Assembly: GCF_013761005.1 (NCBI RefSeq) | Contig: NZ_JACDUS010000001.1 | Location: forward strand, 744,001 to 808,000 | Origin: Desulfosalsimonas propionicica | GTDB taxonomy: Bacteria > Desulfobacterota > Desulfobacteria > Desulfobacterales > Desulfosalsimonadaceae | DNA length: 64,000 nt | Direction: 5' to 3' | Part shown: piece after piece, positions 45,303-55,029 of the stretch | How positions within the stretch are numbered: position 1 is the first letter of the stretch | Layout of the letters: each line of letters opens with the position of its first letter | Translations under genes and position numbers: made by a program | The notes under the pieces: model-generated | What the model saw: only the letters and a program-made list of their open reading frames with translations | Database searches by the model: none | What the model was told of the DNA's origin: nothing

Positions 45303-48300
45303 ATGGAAAAGATATTGGTGGCCAACAGGGGCGAGATTGCCGTGCGCATCATCCGCGCGGCAGCAGAGCTGCGCATGGGAACTGTGGCGGTTTTCTCCGA
45401 AGATGACCAGAAATGCCTGCACACCCGGTTTGCGGATCAGAGCGTGCCCCTTCAGGGGCTGGGGGCAGCGGCTTATCTGGACGCAGATCAGATCATTGCC
45501 GCGGCCAGGGATAACGGGTGCATGGCCATTGCCCCGGGATACGGGTTTCTTTCCGAAAGCACCCAGTTTGCAGAAAAATGCCAAACCGCCGGCATCGCCT
45601 TTATCGGCCCCACGCCCGAAAGCCTGGAGCTGTTCGGCAATAAGGCCATGGCCCGGCAGCAGGCGCAAAAATGCGATATCGCCCTGCTGCCGGCAACACA
45701 CGGACCGGTCACAAAAGATCAGGCCCGGGAGTTTTTCAAGTCCCTGGGAGACGGTGCCGCCGTGATGATCAAGGCCCTGGCCGGAGGCGGGGGCCGGGGT
45801 ATGCGGGCGGCGTACAGCCTGGAAGATCTGGATGCGGCATTTGACCTGTGCTGTTCCGAGGCAGAGGCGGCTTTTGGCTGCGGGGATGTGTACGTGGAAA
45901 AGCTGATTGCCGATGCCCGTCACATCGAGGTTCAGGTCATTGGCGACGGCCGGGGCGGGGTTTCACATTTGTGGGAGCGGGAATGCACCCTGCAGCGCCG
46001 CAACCAGAAGCTTGTGGAAATCGCACCCGCCCCGGGCATGGACGACTCCCTGCGCACCCGCCTGACAGATGCGGCTGTGCAACTGGCCCAAAGCGTTGAT
46101 TACAGGAGCCTGGGCACTTTTGAGTTTCTCGTGGATGCAGGGCCGGCAGCCGGCTCAGAGCCCTTTTATTTCCTTGAGGTCAATCCCCGGCTCCAGGTGG
46201 AGCACACGGTCACCGAGGAGATCACCGGCGTTGACCTGGTGCGTGCCCAGATTGAAATCGCCCGCGGCCGGAGCCTGCCGGATCTGGGACTGGAGCAGGA
46301 TCAGATCAGCGCGCCTGCGGGCCATGCCGTGCAACTGCGCATCAATATGGAAGAAATCGCAGAAAACGGCGATATAACGGCTTCGGCCGGTATTCTGCGG
46401 GTGTTTGAACCGCCCCTGGGCCCCGGGGTAAGGGTGGATACCTTTGGTTATGCCGGCTATGAAATCAATCCCAACTTTGACTCTTTGCTGGCCAAGCTGA
46501 TCTGCCACAGCCGCTCACCCGAATATGCCGATGTGCTGGCAAAAGCTTACAGGGCCCTGTGCGAGTTTCGCATCGAGGGAGTGGCCACCAATATCGGCCT
46601 GCTTCAGAACCTGGTCCGGCATCCGGATGTTGTGGGAAATAAGGTGACCACCCGGTTTGTGGAAACCCATTTGGGCCGGTTGATCGAATCGGCAGAAAGC
46701 GGCCACCGGGCGCATTATTTTGATCAGCCCGAAGAGAGCCCGGGCTCTGGGAAAAATGCGGTTCAGGGCGATGATGCCAATGACGTCCCGGAAAACACCG
46801 AGCCCTGCCGGGTGTCCATGCCCGGCACGGTGGTGAAAATCGAGGCGGCAGAAGGGCAGGTGGTGCATGAAAAACAGATCGTGGCCGTCATTGAGGCCAT
46901 GAAAATGCAGCATGCCATCGAAGCCGGCGTCAGCGGCGTGATCCGGCGCATCTGTGTCAGGCGCGGCGACACCCTGGCCAAGGGCAGGGCGCTGGCCTGG
47001 ATTGAACCAAGCCATGTGGATGCCGAGCAGGCGGATGCGGAAAAAGAGGTGGATCTGGACCATATCCGGCCGGATCTGGCCGAGGTTGCCGACCGGCACC
47101 GGGCCTGCATGGACGAAGCCCGGCCCGAAGCGGTTGAAAAGCGCAGAAAAACCGGGCAGCGCATGGCCAGGGAAAATATTGCCGACCTGGTGGATGATGA
47201 CAGCTTTATCGAGTACGGCGCCCTGGCGGTGGCCGCCCAGCGCCGGCGGCGGTCTTTGGCGGAACTGATCAAAAAAAGCCCGGCAGACGGGTTGATCACC
47301 GGAATCGGATCGGTTAACGGAAATCGGTTTGACGAGACAAAGGCCCGGTGCATGGTGCTGGCCTATGATTACACGGCCATGGCCGGCACCCAGGGGGCGT
47401 TTAATCACCAGAAAACCGACCGCATGCTGCATCTGGCAGAGCAATGGCGCCTGCCGGTGGTGCTTTTTGCCGAAGGCGGCGGGGGGCGGCCCGGGGATGT
47501 GGACGCCATGGAGCTGCGGGTGGCCGGACTGGACCTGGATACTTTCACCCGGTATGCCGCCTTAAGCGGGTTGGTGCCCCTGGTGGGAATCGTTTCCGGG
47601 TACTGTTTTGCCGGAAACGCGACTTTGCTGGGCTGCAGCGACGTGATTATTGCCACGAAAAACGCCAACATCGGCATGGGCGGACCCGCCATGATCGAAG
47701 GCGGCGGCCTGGGCAAATGCCGGCCCGAGCAGATCGGTCCCGCCAGCGTGCAGGGACCCAACGGGGTTATTGACATCCTTGTGCAAGACGAGGCCGAAGC
47801 CGTGGCTGCGGCCAAAAAATACCTTTCCTATTTCCAGGGTCCGGTGGACGACTGGCAGTGTGCAGATCAGCGCAGGCTGCGCCGGTGTGTTCCGGAAAAC
47901 CGGCTCAGGGCCTATAATGTCTCGGAAATTATTTCGCTTCTGGCGGATACAGACTCTGTTACCGAACTTCGCAGTCAGTACGGCACAGGCATTATCACCG
48001 CCCTGATCCGTATCCAGGGCCGGCCCTTCGGCCTGACAGCCAACAACTGCTGGCACCTGGGCGGGGCCATTGACGGGGATGCCGCAGACAAGGCCGCCCG
48101 GTTTATGAAGTTGTGCGACGCATTTGACATTCCCATGGTGGTGCTCTGCGACACCCCGGGTTTCATGGTGGGCCCGGAAGCCGAAAAAAGCGCCCAGGTG
48201 CGGCGCTTTGCCCGGTTGTTTGTGACTGCGGCCGGCGCCACCATCCCGGTGTTTTCCGTGGTTTTGCGCAAGGGATACGGCCTGGGCGCCATGGCCATGG

Positions 48301-48626
48301 TGGGCGGCGGCTATCACCGGCCGGTGTTCAACATCTCCTGGCCCACGGGCGAATTCGGCGGCATGGGCCTGGAAGGAGCGGTGAAACTGGGTTTTAAAAA
48401 GGACCTGGAGGCGGAAAAAGACCCGGAAAAGCGCCAGGAGTTATACGATTCCCTGGTGGCCATGTCCTATGAGCACGGAAAGGCCATCAACATGGCCTCA
48501 TTTCTGGAAATCGACGATGTGATCGATCCTGCAGATACCCGGCACTGGATCATGCGCGGCCTTGCCGCCATGCCCCCGGAAGTCGCCCGGACCGGCAAAA
48601 AACGGCCGGATATTGATACATGGTAG
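45303..48626 (+). CDS. Single-chain biotin-dependent acyl-CoA carboxylase
   Basis: An 1107-residue enzyme with all parts in one chain. Biotin carboxylase (residues 1 to about 450; GGGGRGMRAAY, EVNPRLQVEHTVTE), biotin carrier domain (EAMKMQ, biotinyl Lys534) and two carboxyltransferase halves (from about 600; GSVNGNRFDETKARCMVLAYD, RKGYGLGAMAMVGGG near the end). The overall layout resembles the single-chain acyl-CoA carboxylases such as long-chain acyl-CoA carboxylase, rather than the usual separate subunits. It adds CO2 from bicarbonate to an acyl-CoA, probably made by the upstream ligase. The start ATG 45303 follows a GGGGAAAA site. Biotin would be attached by BirA, whose gene is in this window. 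Confidence 0.9.
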   Translation: MEKILVANRGEIAVRIIRAAAELRMGTVAVFSEDDQKCLHTRFADQSVPLQGLGAAAYLDADQIIAAARDNGCMAIAPGYGFLSESTQFAEKCQTAGIAFIGPTPESLELFGNKAMARQQAQKCDIALLPATHGPVTKDQAREFFKSLGDGAAVMIKALAGGGGRGMRAAYSLEDLDAAFDLCCSEAEAAFGCGDVYVEKLIADARHIEVQVIGDGRGGVSHLWERECTLQRRNQKLVEIAPAPGMDDSLRTRLTDAAVQLAQSVDYRSLGTFEFLVDAGPAAGSEPFYFLEVNPRLQVEHTVTEEITGVDLVRAQIEIARGRSLPDLGLEQDQISAPAGHAVQLRINMEEIAENGDITASAGILRVFEPPLGPGVRVDTFGYAGYEINPNFDSLLAKLICHSRSPEYADVLAKAYRALCEFRIEGVATNIGLLQNLVRHPDVVGNKVTTRFVETHLGRLIESAESGHRAHYFDQPEESPGSGKNAVQGDDANDVPENTEPCRVSMPGTVVKIEAAEGQVVHEKQIVAVIEAMKMQHAIEAGVSGVIRRICVRRGDTLAKGRALAWIEPSHVDAEQADAEKEVDLDHIRPDLAEVADRHRACMDEARPEAVEKRRKTGQRMARENIADLVDDDSFIEYGALAVAAQRRRRSLAELIKKSPADGLITGIGSVNGNRFDETKARCMVLAYDYTAMAGTQGAFNHQKTDRMLHLAEQWRLPVVLFAEGGGGRPGDVDAMELRVAGLDLDTFTRYAALSGLVPLVGIVSGYCFAGNATLLGCSDVIIATKNANIGMGGPAMIEGGGLGKCRPEQIGPASVQGPNGVIDILVQDEAEAVAAAKKYLSYFQGPVDDWQCADQRRLRRCVPENRLRAYNVSEIISLLADTDSVTELRSQYGTGIITALIRIQGRPFGLTANNCWHLGGAIDGDAADKAARFMKLCDAFDIPMVVLCDTPGFMVGPEAEKSAQVRRFARLFVTAAGATIPVFSVVLRKGYGLGAMAMVGGGYHRPVFNISWPTGEFGGMGLEGAVKLGFKKDLEAEKDPEKRQELYDSLVAMSYEHGKAINMASFLEIDDVIDPADTRHWIMRGLAAMPPEVARTGKKRPDIDTW

Positions 48627-48715
48627 CATGGTTTGTTTGAAAAACAATTGCCTGCGCCGGCATCATGGTTTAAATTATGGCAAAATATTGACGCTTTGTT
48701 GCCGGATCAGTGCCC

Positions 48716-49453
48716 ATGTCCGAATTGCCGGAGACCATGAAAATCCTTGAGGCCGGGGGCGCCGCCCTGTGGCAGGCGCCCCTGGATCTCGGCCGGCAGC
48801 AGACCGGCCGGCTGGAAAAACTGCTTTCCAAAGAAGAAATCGCCAGGGCCCGGCGGTTTTTGTCTGAAGCCCACAGGCGCCGTTTTATTGCCGCCCATGG
48901 CATTTTGCGGCAGATTCTGAGCGGTCTCACCGGCATTTGTCCAAATCATCTGGTATTTGAAAATCAGGGTCGGGGCAAGCCGACCCTGAAAAATGACCTG
49001 CCTTTTGATTTTTTTTGTTTTAATCTGTCCCACTCCTGTGAGATGATGCTGCTGGGCGTTTGTCTCAAAGGCCCGGTTGGCGTGGATGTTGAGTCCATAA
49101 CTCCCAGGGCCGATATCTTCGGACTGGCGGATCGCTTCTTTTTTCCGGGCGAAGTCCGTGCCATCCGCAGCCTGTCCCCGGAGCCGGCCAAAATGCTTTT
49201 TTACCGGTACTGGACCCTTAAGGAGGCTTATTTGAAGGCCACCGGCGAGGGGATTGCCCGGCTCGGCGATATTGAGATCCGGCATCAGGCCGGCGGGGGC
49301 TACGGGATTATCGACCGCGGCTGCTGCATGGATGAAAAATGGCGGATTATGCCGATTGACATCCGGTCCGGATATACAGGGGCTTTTGCCGTGGCAGCCC
49401 GAAGCGCGGGTTTTGACATGACCCGGATTACAGCTGTCTGCTACCATCCATAA
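48716..49453 (+). CDS. 4'-phosphopantetheinyl transferase (Sfp type)
   Basis: A 245-residue enzyme that places the CoA phosphopantetheine arm on carrier proteins. The Sfp signatures are GVDVESITP for magnesium binding and WTLKEAYLKATGEGI, with FNLSHSCEMM before. The length and motif spacing fit Sfp/HetI rather than AcpS. It follows the carboxylase by 89 bases on the same strand and may be part of the operon. No carrier protein, polyketide or peptide synthase is in the window, so its target is elsewhere. ATG 48716 lacks a strong ribosome site; a GTG six bases earlier is possible. Confidence 0.88.
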   Translation: MSELPETMKILEAGGAALWQAPLDLGRQQTGRLEKLLSKEEIARARRFLSEAHRRRFIAAHGILRQILSGLTGICPNHLVFENQGRGKPTLKNDLPFDFFCFNLSHSCEMMLLGVCLKGPVGVDVESITPRADIFGLADRFFFPGEVRAIRSLSPEPAKMLFYRYWTLKEAYLKATGEGIARLGDIEIRHQAGGGYGIIDRGCCMDEKWRIMPIDIRSGYTGAFAVAARSAGFDMTRITAVCYHP

Positions 49454-49460
49454 TAAATGC

Positions 49461-49490
49461 TGGCGCCATCTGAAATCAGACTTTTTACAG
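49461..49490 (-). repeat. Fragment of the palindromic repeat
   Basis: Thirty bases (TGGCGCCATCTGAAATCAGA and the following CTTTTTACAG) equal the reverse complement of the outer left end of copy 2. Only this end is present, so it is a remnant or a half-insertion between the phosphopantetheinyl transferase and the phosphorylase. Confidence 0.85.
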
Positions 49491-49550
49491 GCTCATCATA
49501 AATGACTCTTGTATTTTTTTATCCTGTTTTGTTTTTTCAAGGAGACCTGA

Positions 49551-51713
49551 ATGCCGTCGTACCAACTGAGCAACAATGATTTTCCCAACCTGCCCACCCG
49601 CATAAAAGGGCTGGGCGGTCTGGCTGAAAATCTCTGGTGGAGCTGGAATCCCCAGGCCCGAACGCTTTTTAAAATGCTTGACCGCCAGGCCTGGAAGGAA
49701 AGCAACCACAATCCGGACCTGATGTTAAAGCAGTTATCAGCCGGGGTGCTGGCCAGAGCCACCCGGGATGACAATTTCCTGCGGCATTATGATCTGGTGA
49801 TGTATCTGTTTGAAAAATATTTAAACGAGCGGGTGCTTTACCCGGAGTTTGAACTGCAGCCGGATGCCCTGCCCATTGCCTATTTCAGCGCCGAATACGG
49901 CCTGCATCATTCCCTGCCCTTTTATGCCGGCGGGCTGGGCTTTCTGGCCGGCGATCATCTCAAGGAATGCAGCGATCTGGGCATTCCCATGGTGGCCGTG
50001 GGGTTTATGTATCCGGGCGGTTATCTCAATCAGGTGATCAACCGCGACGGCTGGCAGGAAAATTTTACCCAAAAGGTGGACAAAGATGCCGCATCCATCA
50101 GCCGCCTGCTCACCGATAACGGAGAGCAGTTCTGCGTGCGGGTGCCTTATATCAACCACACACCCGTGGAAGTGGGCGTATGGAAGGTCTCCGTGGGAAG
50201 GGTGGGGCTGTATCTCATGGACACCGATATCGTTTCCAACAGCGACTGGGTCAGAGCCATTTCCCAAAGGCTTTATACCAGCAATGTTACCCAGCGGCTG
50301 CTCCAGGAGATTTTGCTGGGTATCGGCGGTTCCAGGGTGCTGGCGACCCTGGGTCACGATTTTGGCATGCTGCATTTAAACGAGGGCCATGCCGCCTTTG
50401 CCCTGCTGGAGAAAATCCGGGAATTTGTGGAGCAGGGCGCGGATTTCGCGCAGGCGCGAAAGCAGTTGGCGGCCATGAGCCTGTTTACTACCCACACCCC
50501 GGTGCCCGCAGGCCATGATATCTTCCCCTTTGATTTGGTGGAAAAATACCTGGAAGGCTACTGGCCGCTTTTGGGGCTGGACCGGGAAGGGTTTATGGAA
50601 CTGGGCCGGCATCCGGACAATCCCGAAGCCGGGTTTAACATGACAGCACTGGCACTGAGGCTTTCCGGCAATGTCAACGCTGTAAGCCAGAAGCACGGGG
50701 AGGTCACCCGGGGCATGTGGCACTGCATGTGGCCGGATAAGGCCGAAGCGGATGTGCCCATTGATTACGTGACAAACGGGGTGCATCTGCCCACCTGGCT
50801 GGAGCCCAAGATGCGGCTGCTGTTTAACCGGTATTTCGGGGAGGGCTGGATCAATGTCCATGACAACCCGGCCATATGGCAGTTTATTGAGGAAATTCCG
50901 GATTCGGAATTATGGCAGCTTCATTACTGGCTCAAGCTCAAGCTGGTCAACTACATCCGCCAAAAGGCCCGGGACCGCTGGGATACGGGCGAAGTAGATC
51001 CCTCCCAGATCATGGGCATGGGAACACTTCTAGATCCCTCGGTTCTCACGCTCGGATTCGCCCGCAGGTTTGCCACATACAAGCGCGCGGATCTGATTTT
51101 CCATGATCTGGATCGCCTGAAGAAAATCATCAATGATCCCTGGCGGCCGGTTCAGATCCTGTTTGCCGGGAAATCCCACCCAGAGGACGCCAAGGGCCAT
51201 GAATTAATCCACCGGGTATTTGAATTTGCCCGTGATCCGCAGATGGGCGGCAGAATCGCCTTTGTGGAAAACTACAATGAGCAGCTCGGCCAGTACATGG
51301 TCCACGGCGTGGATGCGTGGTTAAACAATCCCGTGCCCCCCATGGAGGCCAGCGGCACCAGCGGCATGAAGGCGGCCTTAAACGGCGTGCCCCATGTGAG
51401 CATTCCGGACGGATGGTGGCTGGAGGGTTATAACAAAAACAACGGCTGGCAGTTCGGATCAGGCAGAAAGGGTTCTGACAGCGGCCGGGACCGGGATGAT
51501 GCCGCACAATTATACGATCTGCTGGAACAAGAGATGATTCCCTTGTATTATGAGGCGGCCGAAGACGGCACCCCCCACAGCTGGGTCCGGTACATGAAAG
51601 AAAGCATCAAGTCCACTGCCCCGCACTTTTCCTCGCGCCGGATGGTCAAGGAGTATTACCGCAAGTTTTATGCCCAGGTGCTGGAACGCGGCTCCGAAAA
51701 CTGCGGGGGCTGA
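49551..51713 (+). CDS. glgP: Alpha-glucan (glycogen/maltodextrin) phosphorylase
   Basis: A 720-residue phosphorylase of the shorter AgpA type. It uses phosphate to release glucose-1-phosphate from alpha-1,4-glucans. The opening NLWWSWNPQARTLFKMLDR is typical of this subgroup. The PLP site lies at EASGTSGMKAALNGVPHVSI (Lys607), and FTTHTPVPAGHDIFPFDLVEKY is also present. AAGGAG sits seven bases before the start. It is probably the degrading partner for the glucan that amylosucrase (3187-5145) makes. The 584 bp after it carries a large palindrome. Confidence 0.92.
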   Translation: MPSYQLSNNDFPNLPTRIKGLGGLAENLWWSWNPQARTLFKMLDRQAWKESNHNPDLMLKQLSAGVLARATRDDNFLRHYDLVMYLFEKYLNERVLYPEFELQPDALPIAYFSAEYGLHHSLPFYAGGLGFLAGDHLKECSDLGIPMVAVGFMYPGGYLNQVINRDGWQENFTQKVDKDAASISRLLTDNGEQFCVRVPYINHTPVEVGVWKVSVGRVGLYLMDTDIVSNSDWVRAISQRLYTSNVTQRLLQEILLGIGGSRVLATLGHDFGMLHLNEGHAAFALLEKIREFVEQGADFAQARKQLAAMSLFTTHTPVPAGHDIFPFDLVEKYLEGYWPLLGLDREGFMELGRHPDNPEAGFNMTALALRLSGNVNAVSQKHGEVTRGMWHCMWPDKAEADVPIDYVTNGVHLPTWLEPKMRLLFNRYFGEGWINVHDNPAIWQFIEEIPDSELWQLHYWLKLKLVNYIRQKARDRWDTGEVDPSQIMGMGTLLDPSVLTLGFARRFATYKRADLIFHDLDRLKKIINDPWRPVQILFAGKSHPEDAKGHELIHRVFEFARDPQMGGRIAFVENYNEQLGQYMVHGVDAWLNNPVPPMEASGTSGMKAALNGVPHVSIPDGWWLEGYNKNNGWQFGSGRKGSDSGRDRDDAAQLYDLLEQEMIPLYYEAAEDGTPHSWVRYMKESIKSTAPHFSSRRMVKEYYRKFYAQVLERGSENCGG

Positions 51714-51920
51714 TGGGCAGGGCACCGCGCTGGGGAAAACATGTTAATATACAAAATTGTAAATTTTACAGCTAAAAATTAACAAAATTGTATGTTCATT
51801 GAAGACCATTTCCTTGCTCAGTGATTATTTTGCGCGCGGTTCAGCAACACCTCTGAGCAACATCAAAAAAAGTTGCTATTCATGCACGGACCCGGGGTTT
51901 GCCAGGGAAGAGCGCTTCCA

Positions 51921-52116
51921 GGGAAGCCCAGGGCCGGGGGTTGTGTTTTTGAAGCGACATTGAGCGTTTACGGAAAAATTCAGCAAATGCCGGAGCGTTA
52001 AAATTTCAAACTGTTTGAGGCCGGCAGGCCGAGTTTTTGAAATTTTAGCGAAGGCATTGGCTGAATCCGTAAACGGTCAGGAGCGAAAAAACGCAACCCG
52101 CGGCCCTGGGCTTTCC
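51921..52116. repeat. Large palindromic element
   Basis: About 196 bp that forms an imperfect palindrome. Outer arms are GGGAAGCCCAGGGCC and GGCCCTGGGCTTTCC, middle arms CGTTTACGGA (51965-51974) and TCCGTAAACG (52066-52075), and near the centre AAATTTCAAA pairs with TTTTTGAAATTT. The tip has GGCCGGCAGGCC. It lies in the 584-bp gap 51714-52297, which holds no gene. Its sequence differs from the shorter repeat family elsewhere in the window. Confidence 0.85.
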
Positions 52117-52297
52117 TCCCACAAGTTGCAATCTTCGACAGTGTGTTGATTTTATATTTTGGTATAAATATTGCTTCTTCATTTAACGCCCGGTGCTGGT
52201 TTGGTTCCGGGTGTTTTTGACAGCACAGCGCAAAACGCGCGGCTGAATCTGCCGCAGAGGCGCATTTCAACGAATTCTATTCAGGAGCAATACAAGC

Positions 52298-53428
52298 ATG
52301 TGCCGCTTAATCGCCATTACCAGTGATACGCCGCAGTCTCCCATGACCGCCTTAAATGCCCTGGATGTCATGCGCGAAGGCCATGACGGCTCCGGGGTGG
52401 GGCTTTGTCTCCGGGATCTGGGCGGGCCTCTGGAGGAAATGAAAGACGAGCCCATTTTGTCGGGCATTTTCACGGAGTCCGGGATCCGGCGTCTGGACGG
52501 TTACATGATCAACCTGGGATTTCTCACCAAGTACAAGATTTCCATCAAGATTCCCAAGGTGCCGCCCCGGGGAGTGCCCAAACGCGACATGTACCTGATC
52601 CGGGCATATGAATATCCCGAGGAATGGGCGGACATGGACCAGGCGGAAAAAGAGGCGCGGCTGGTCAACATCCGCCTGGCCCTCCAGGAAATGGGCCGGG
52701 AAAACCAGGACATGATCGTGTTCTCCTTCTGGCCCGACACCATCATGATCAAGGAAATCGGCGATCCCCTGACCGTGGGAAAATACCTGGAACTGGGAAA
52801 CGAAAAGCTAAACGCCCGGATCATCATGGCCCAGGGCCGGCAGAACACCAATTACGCCATTGACCTGTATGCCTGCCACCCCTTTTTCATTCAGGGTTTT
52901 TCCACCATGACAAATGGGGAAAACACCGCTTTTGTGCCCATCCGGGAATATCTCAAATCCCGGGGCGAGCCCGGGTACACCGGTTTTTATTCCGATTCCG
53001 AGGTATTTGTTCATATCCTGCACTATACCCTTAAACATCTGGGACTCGGGGTGGATGCCTACAAGCACGTGATCACGCCCCTGCAGGACGGAGATCTGGA
53101 ATCGCACCCCAACGGCGATTTTCTGACCCATTTAAAGCGTACCTGCAGAAAGCTCATTATTGACGGGCCCAATTGCGTCATCGGCCTGCTGCCGGATAAC
53201 ACCATGTTCATGACACAGGACCGCAAAAAGCTTCGGCCCGGGGTGGTGGGCGGCCAGTCCGGCACCTGGGCCTTTTCTTCAGAGGTCTGCGGCCTGGATT
53301 ATGTCCTGCCCGGCCGGGACAAGCACACGGATTTTCAACCCATGCACCTGGATACGGCGGTTGTCCGACCCGACCGCCGGGAGGTTCACATATGCAAGCA
53401 AATGCAAAGATTACCCCGTCTACACTAA
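52298..53428 (+). CDS. Glutamate synthase, glutamine amidotransferase (class II) subunit
   Basis: A 376-residue class II amidotransferase with the N-terminal nucleophile Cys2 (MCRLIAITSDT) exposed after methionine removal. It frees ammonia from glutamine for the FMN subunit encoded next. Family features include REGHDGSGVGL and HPNGDFLTHLKRT. It is shaped like the amidotransferase domain of GltB made as a separate protein. CAGGAGC lies upstream of ATG 52298. It overlaps the next gene by 37 bases. Confidence 0.88.
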   Translation: MCRLIAITSDTPQSPMTALNALDVMREGHDGSGVGLCLRDLGGPLEEMKDEPILSGIFTESGIRRLDGYMINLGFLTKYKISIKIPKVPPRGVPKRDMYLIRAYEYPEEWADMDQAEKEARLVNIRLALQEMGRENQDMIVFSFWPDTIMIKEIGDPLTVGKYLELGNEKLNARIIMAQGRQNTNYAIDLYACHPFFIQGFSTMTNGENTAFVPIREYLKSRGEPGYTGFYSDSEVFVHILHYTLKHLGLGVDAYKHVITPLQDGDLESHPNGDFLTHLKRTCRKLIIDGPNCVIGLLPDNTMFMTQDRKKLRPGVVGGQSGTWAFSSEVCGLDYVLPGRDKHTDFQPMHLDTAVVRPDRREVHICKQMQRLPRLH

Positions 53429-55026
53429 GCCTCAAGGATCTTCCCTGGCAGATTGACTGGAGCCGGGACAAATGCACTTTGTGCGGCCAATGCACGGCAG
53501 CCTGCCCGGTCAACGCCATTGAACTGGGGGTGTTTCGCAAGCGGATCGTGGAGGTGGATATCAATGCGGCCACCCAGCCCGGCAACATCTACAAAGTCTA
53601 TCACGGCATCCGTCAGCGCACGGACCCGGCCTATCACTGCGTGGGCTGCGGCATGTGCGCCATGGTTTGTCCCAATGACGCCATTATGCCGTATCACAAT
53701 GATGAGGCCGACAAGCTCCGTTTTCATTTAAACCGGGGCGGCCAGGCCGAGCGCCGGGGCGGGCGGAGAAACGCGCCGGCCGGGGTGCTGGACCAGATCA
53801 AGTTCACCCGGATCTCCATGCTTACCGACCCTGCTCTGGATGCGGGTCGTCATGAGTTTGAAATGCGCGCCCTGCTCGGCCGGATCCTTCCGCCGGAGGA
53901 GAACATGAAGCGAGTGCGCGAGCACGGCTGGGTGCCGCCGGTTCGCGAGATCTATCCGCTGATTATCGGCGGCATGTCATTTGGTGCGCTCTCTCCGCCC
54001 ATGTGGGAGGGGCTGCAGATGGGTGTGGCCTATTTAAACGAGGAAATGGGCATGCCCGTGCGTATCAGCACCGGGGAGGGCGGATGTCCGCCCAGGCTGC
54101 TTCGCTCACGATTTCTGCGCTACGTGATTCTGCAGATCGCATCCGGGTATTTCGGCTGGGACGAGATCATCCACGCCATTCCCGAAATGAAGGTGGATCC
54201 CTGCGCCGTTGAGATCAAGTACGGCCAGGGGGCCAAGCCCGGAGACGGCGGCCTTTTGATGTGGCACAAGGTCAATGACCTGATTTCTGCCATCCGCGGC
54301 GTGCCAAAGGGCGTGAGCCTGCCGAGTCCGCCCACCCACCAGACCAAGTATTCCATCGAGGAGGCCGTGGCCAAGATGATCCAGTCCATGAGCATGGCCT
54401 GGGGCTTCCGGGTACCGGTGTATCCCAAGATTTCGGGCACTTCCACTTCGCTTGCGGTGTTAAACAACCTGAGCCGGAACCCCTATGCCGCAGGTCTTGC
54501 CATTGACGGCGAAGACGGGGGCACCGGCGCGGCCTATAACGTGTCCCTGGACCACATGGGTCATCCCGTTGCCAGCTGCCTGCGGGACTGTTACCTCAAC
54601 CTGGTGAAGCTGGGCCAACAGAACGAAATTCCGCTGTTTGCCGGCGGGGGTATCGGCAAAAACGGCAACCTGGCGGCCAATGCCGCAGCCCTGATCATGC
54701 TCGGGGCAAGCGGGGTCCAGGTGGGCAAATACGTGATGCAGGCCGCTGCCGGCTGCCTGGGTTCCGAGACCCGGCGGTGTAATATTTGCAACATCGGCCT
54801 GTGCCCCAAGGGCATCACCTCCCAGGATCCCCGCCTTTACCGGCGGCTGGATGCCGAGGACGTGGCACAGCGCGTGGTGGACATGTATGTCTCCTTTGAC
54901 ACGGAGCTAAGAAAGATCGTGGCCCCACTGGGCCGGTCCACCACCCTTCCCATCGGCATGTCAGATGCTTTGGGCATTGCAGACAAGGCAGCCGCAGATC
55001 GGCTGCAGATCCAGTATGTGGTTTAG
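53392..55026 (+). CDS. Glutamate synthase, FMN-binding synthase subunit with N-terminal ferredoxin
   Basis: A 544-residue protein of the archaeal-type glutamate synthase. Two 4Fe-4S motifs lie at the N-terminus (CTLCGQCTAACP, CVGCGMCAMVCP). The synthase barrel follows with GGMSFGALSPPMWEG, STGEGG, KYGQGAKPGDGG, VPVYPKISGTSTSLA, GEDGGTGAAY and the cluster ligands in CNICNIGLCPKGI. It makes glutamate from 2-oxoglutarate and the ammonia supplied. A GGGAGG site lies before ATG 53392. A full copy of the palindromic repeat sits between this gene and the next. Confidence 0.92.
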   Translation: MQANAKITPSTLSLKDLPWQIDWSRDKCTLCGQCTAACPVNAIELGVFRKRIVEVDINAATQPGNIYKVYHGIRQRTDPAYHCVGCGMCAMVCPNDAIMPYHNDEADKLRFHLNRGGQAERRGGRRNAPAGVLDQIKFTRISMLTDPALDAGRHEFEMRALLGRILPPEENMKRVREHGWVPPVREIYPLIIGGMSFGALSPPMWEGLQMGVAYLNEEMGMPVRISTGEGGCPPRLLRSRFLRYVILQIASGYFGWDEIIHAIPEMKVDPCAVEIKYGQGAKPGDGGLLMWHKVNDLISAIRGVPKGVSLPSPPTHQTKYSIEEAVAKMIQSMSMAWGFRVPVYPKISGTSTSLAVLNNLSRNPYAAGLAIDGEDGGTGAAYNVSLDHMGHPVASCLRDCYLNLVKLGQQNEIPLFAGGGIGKNGNLAANAAALIMLGASGVQVGKYVMQAAAGCLGSETRRCNICNIGLCPKGITSQDPRLYRRLDAEDVAQRVVDMYVSFDTELRKIVAPLGRSTTLPIGMSDALGIADKAAADRLQIQYVV

Positions 55027-55029
55027 ATT

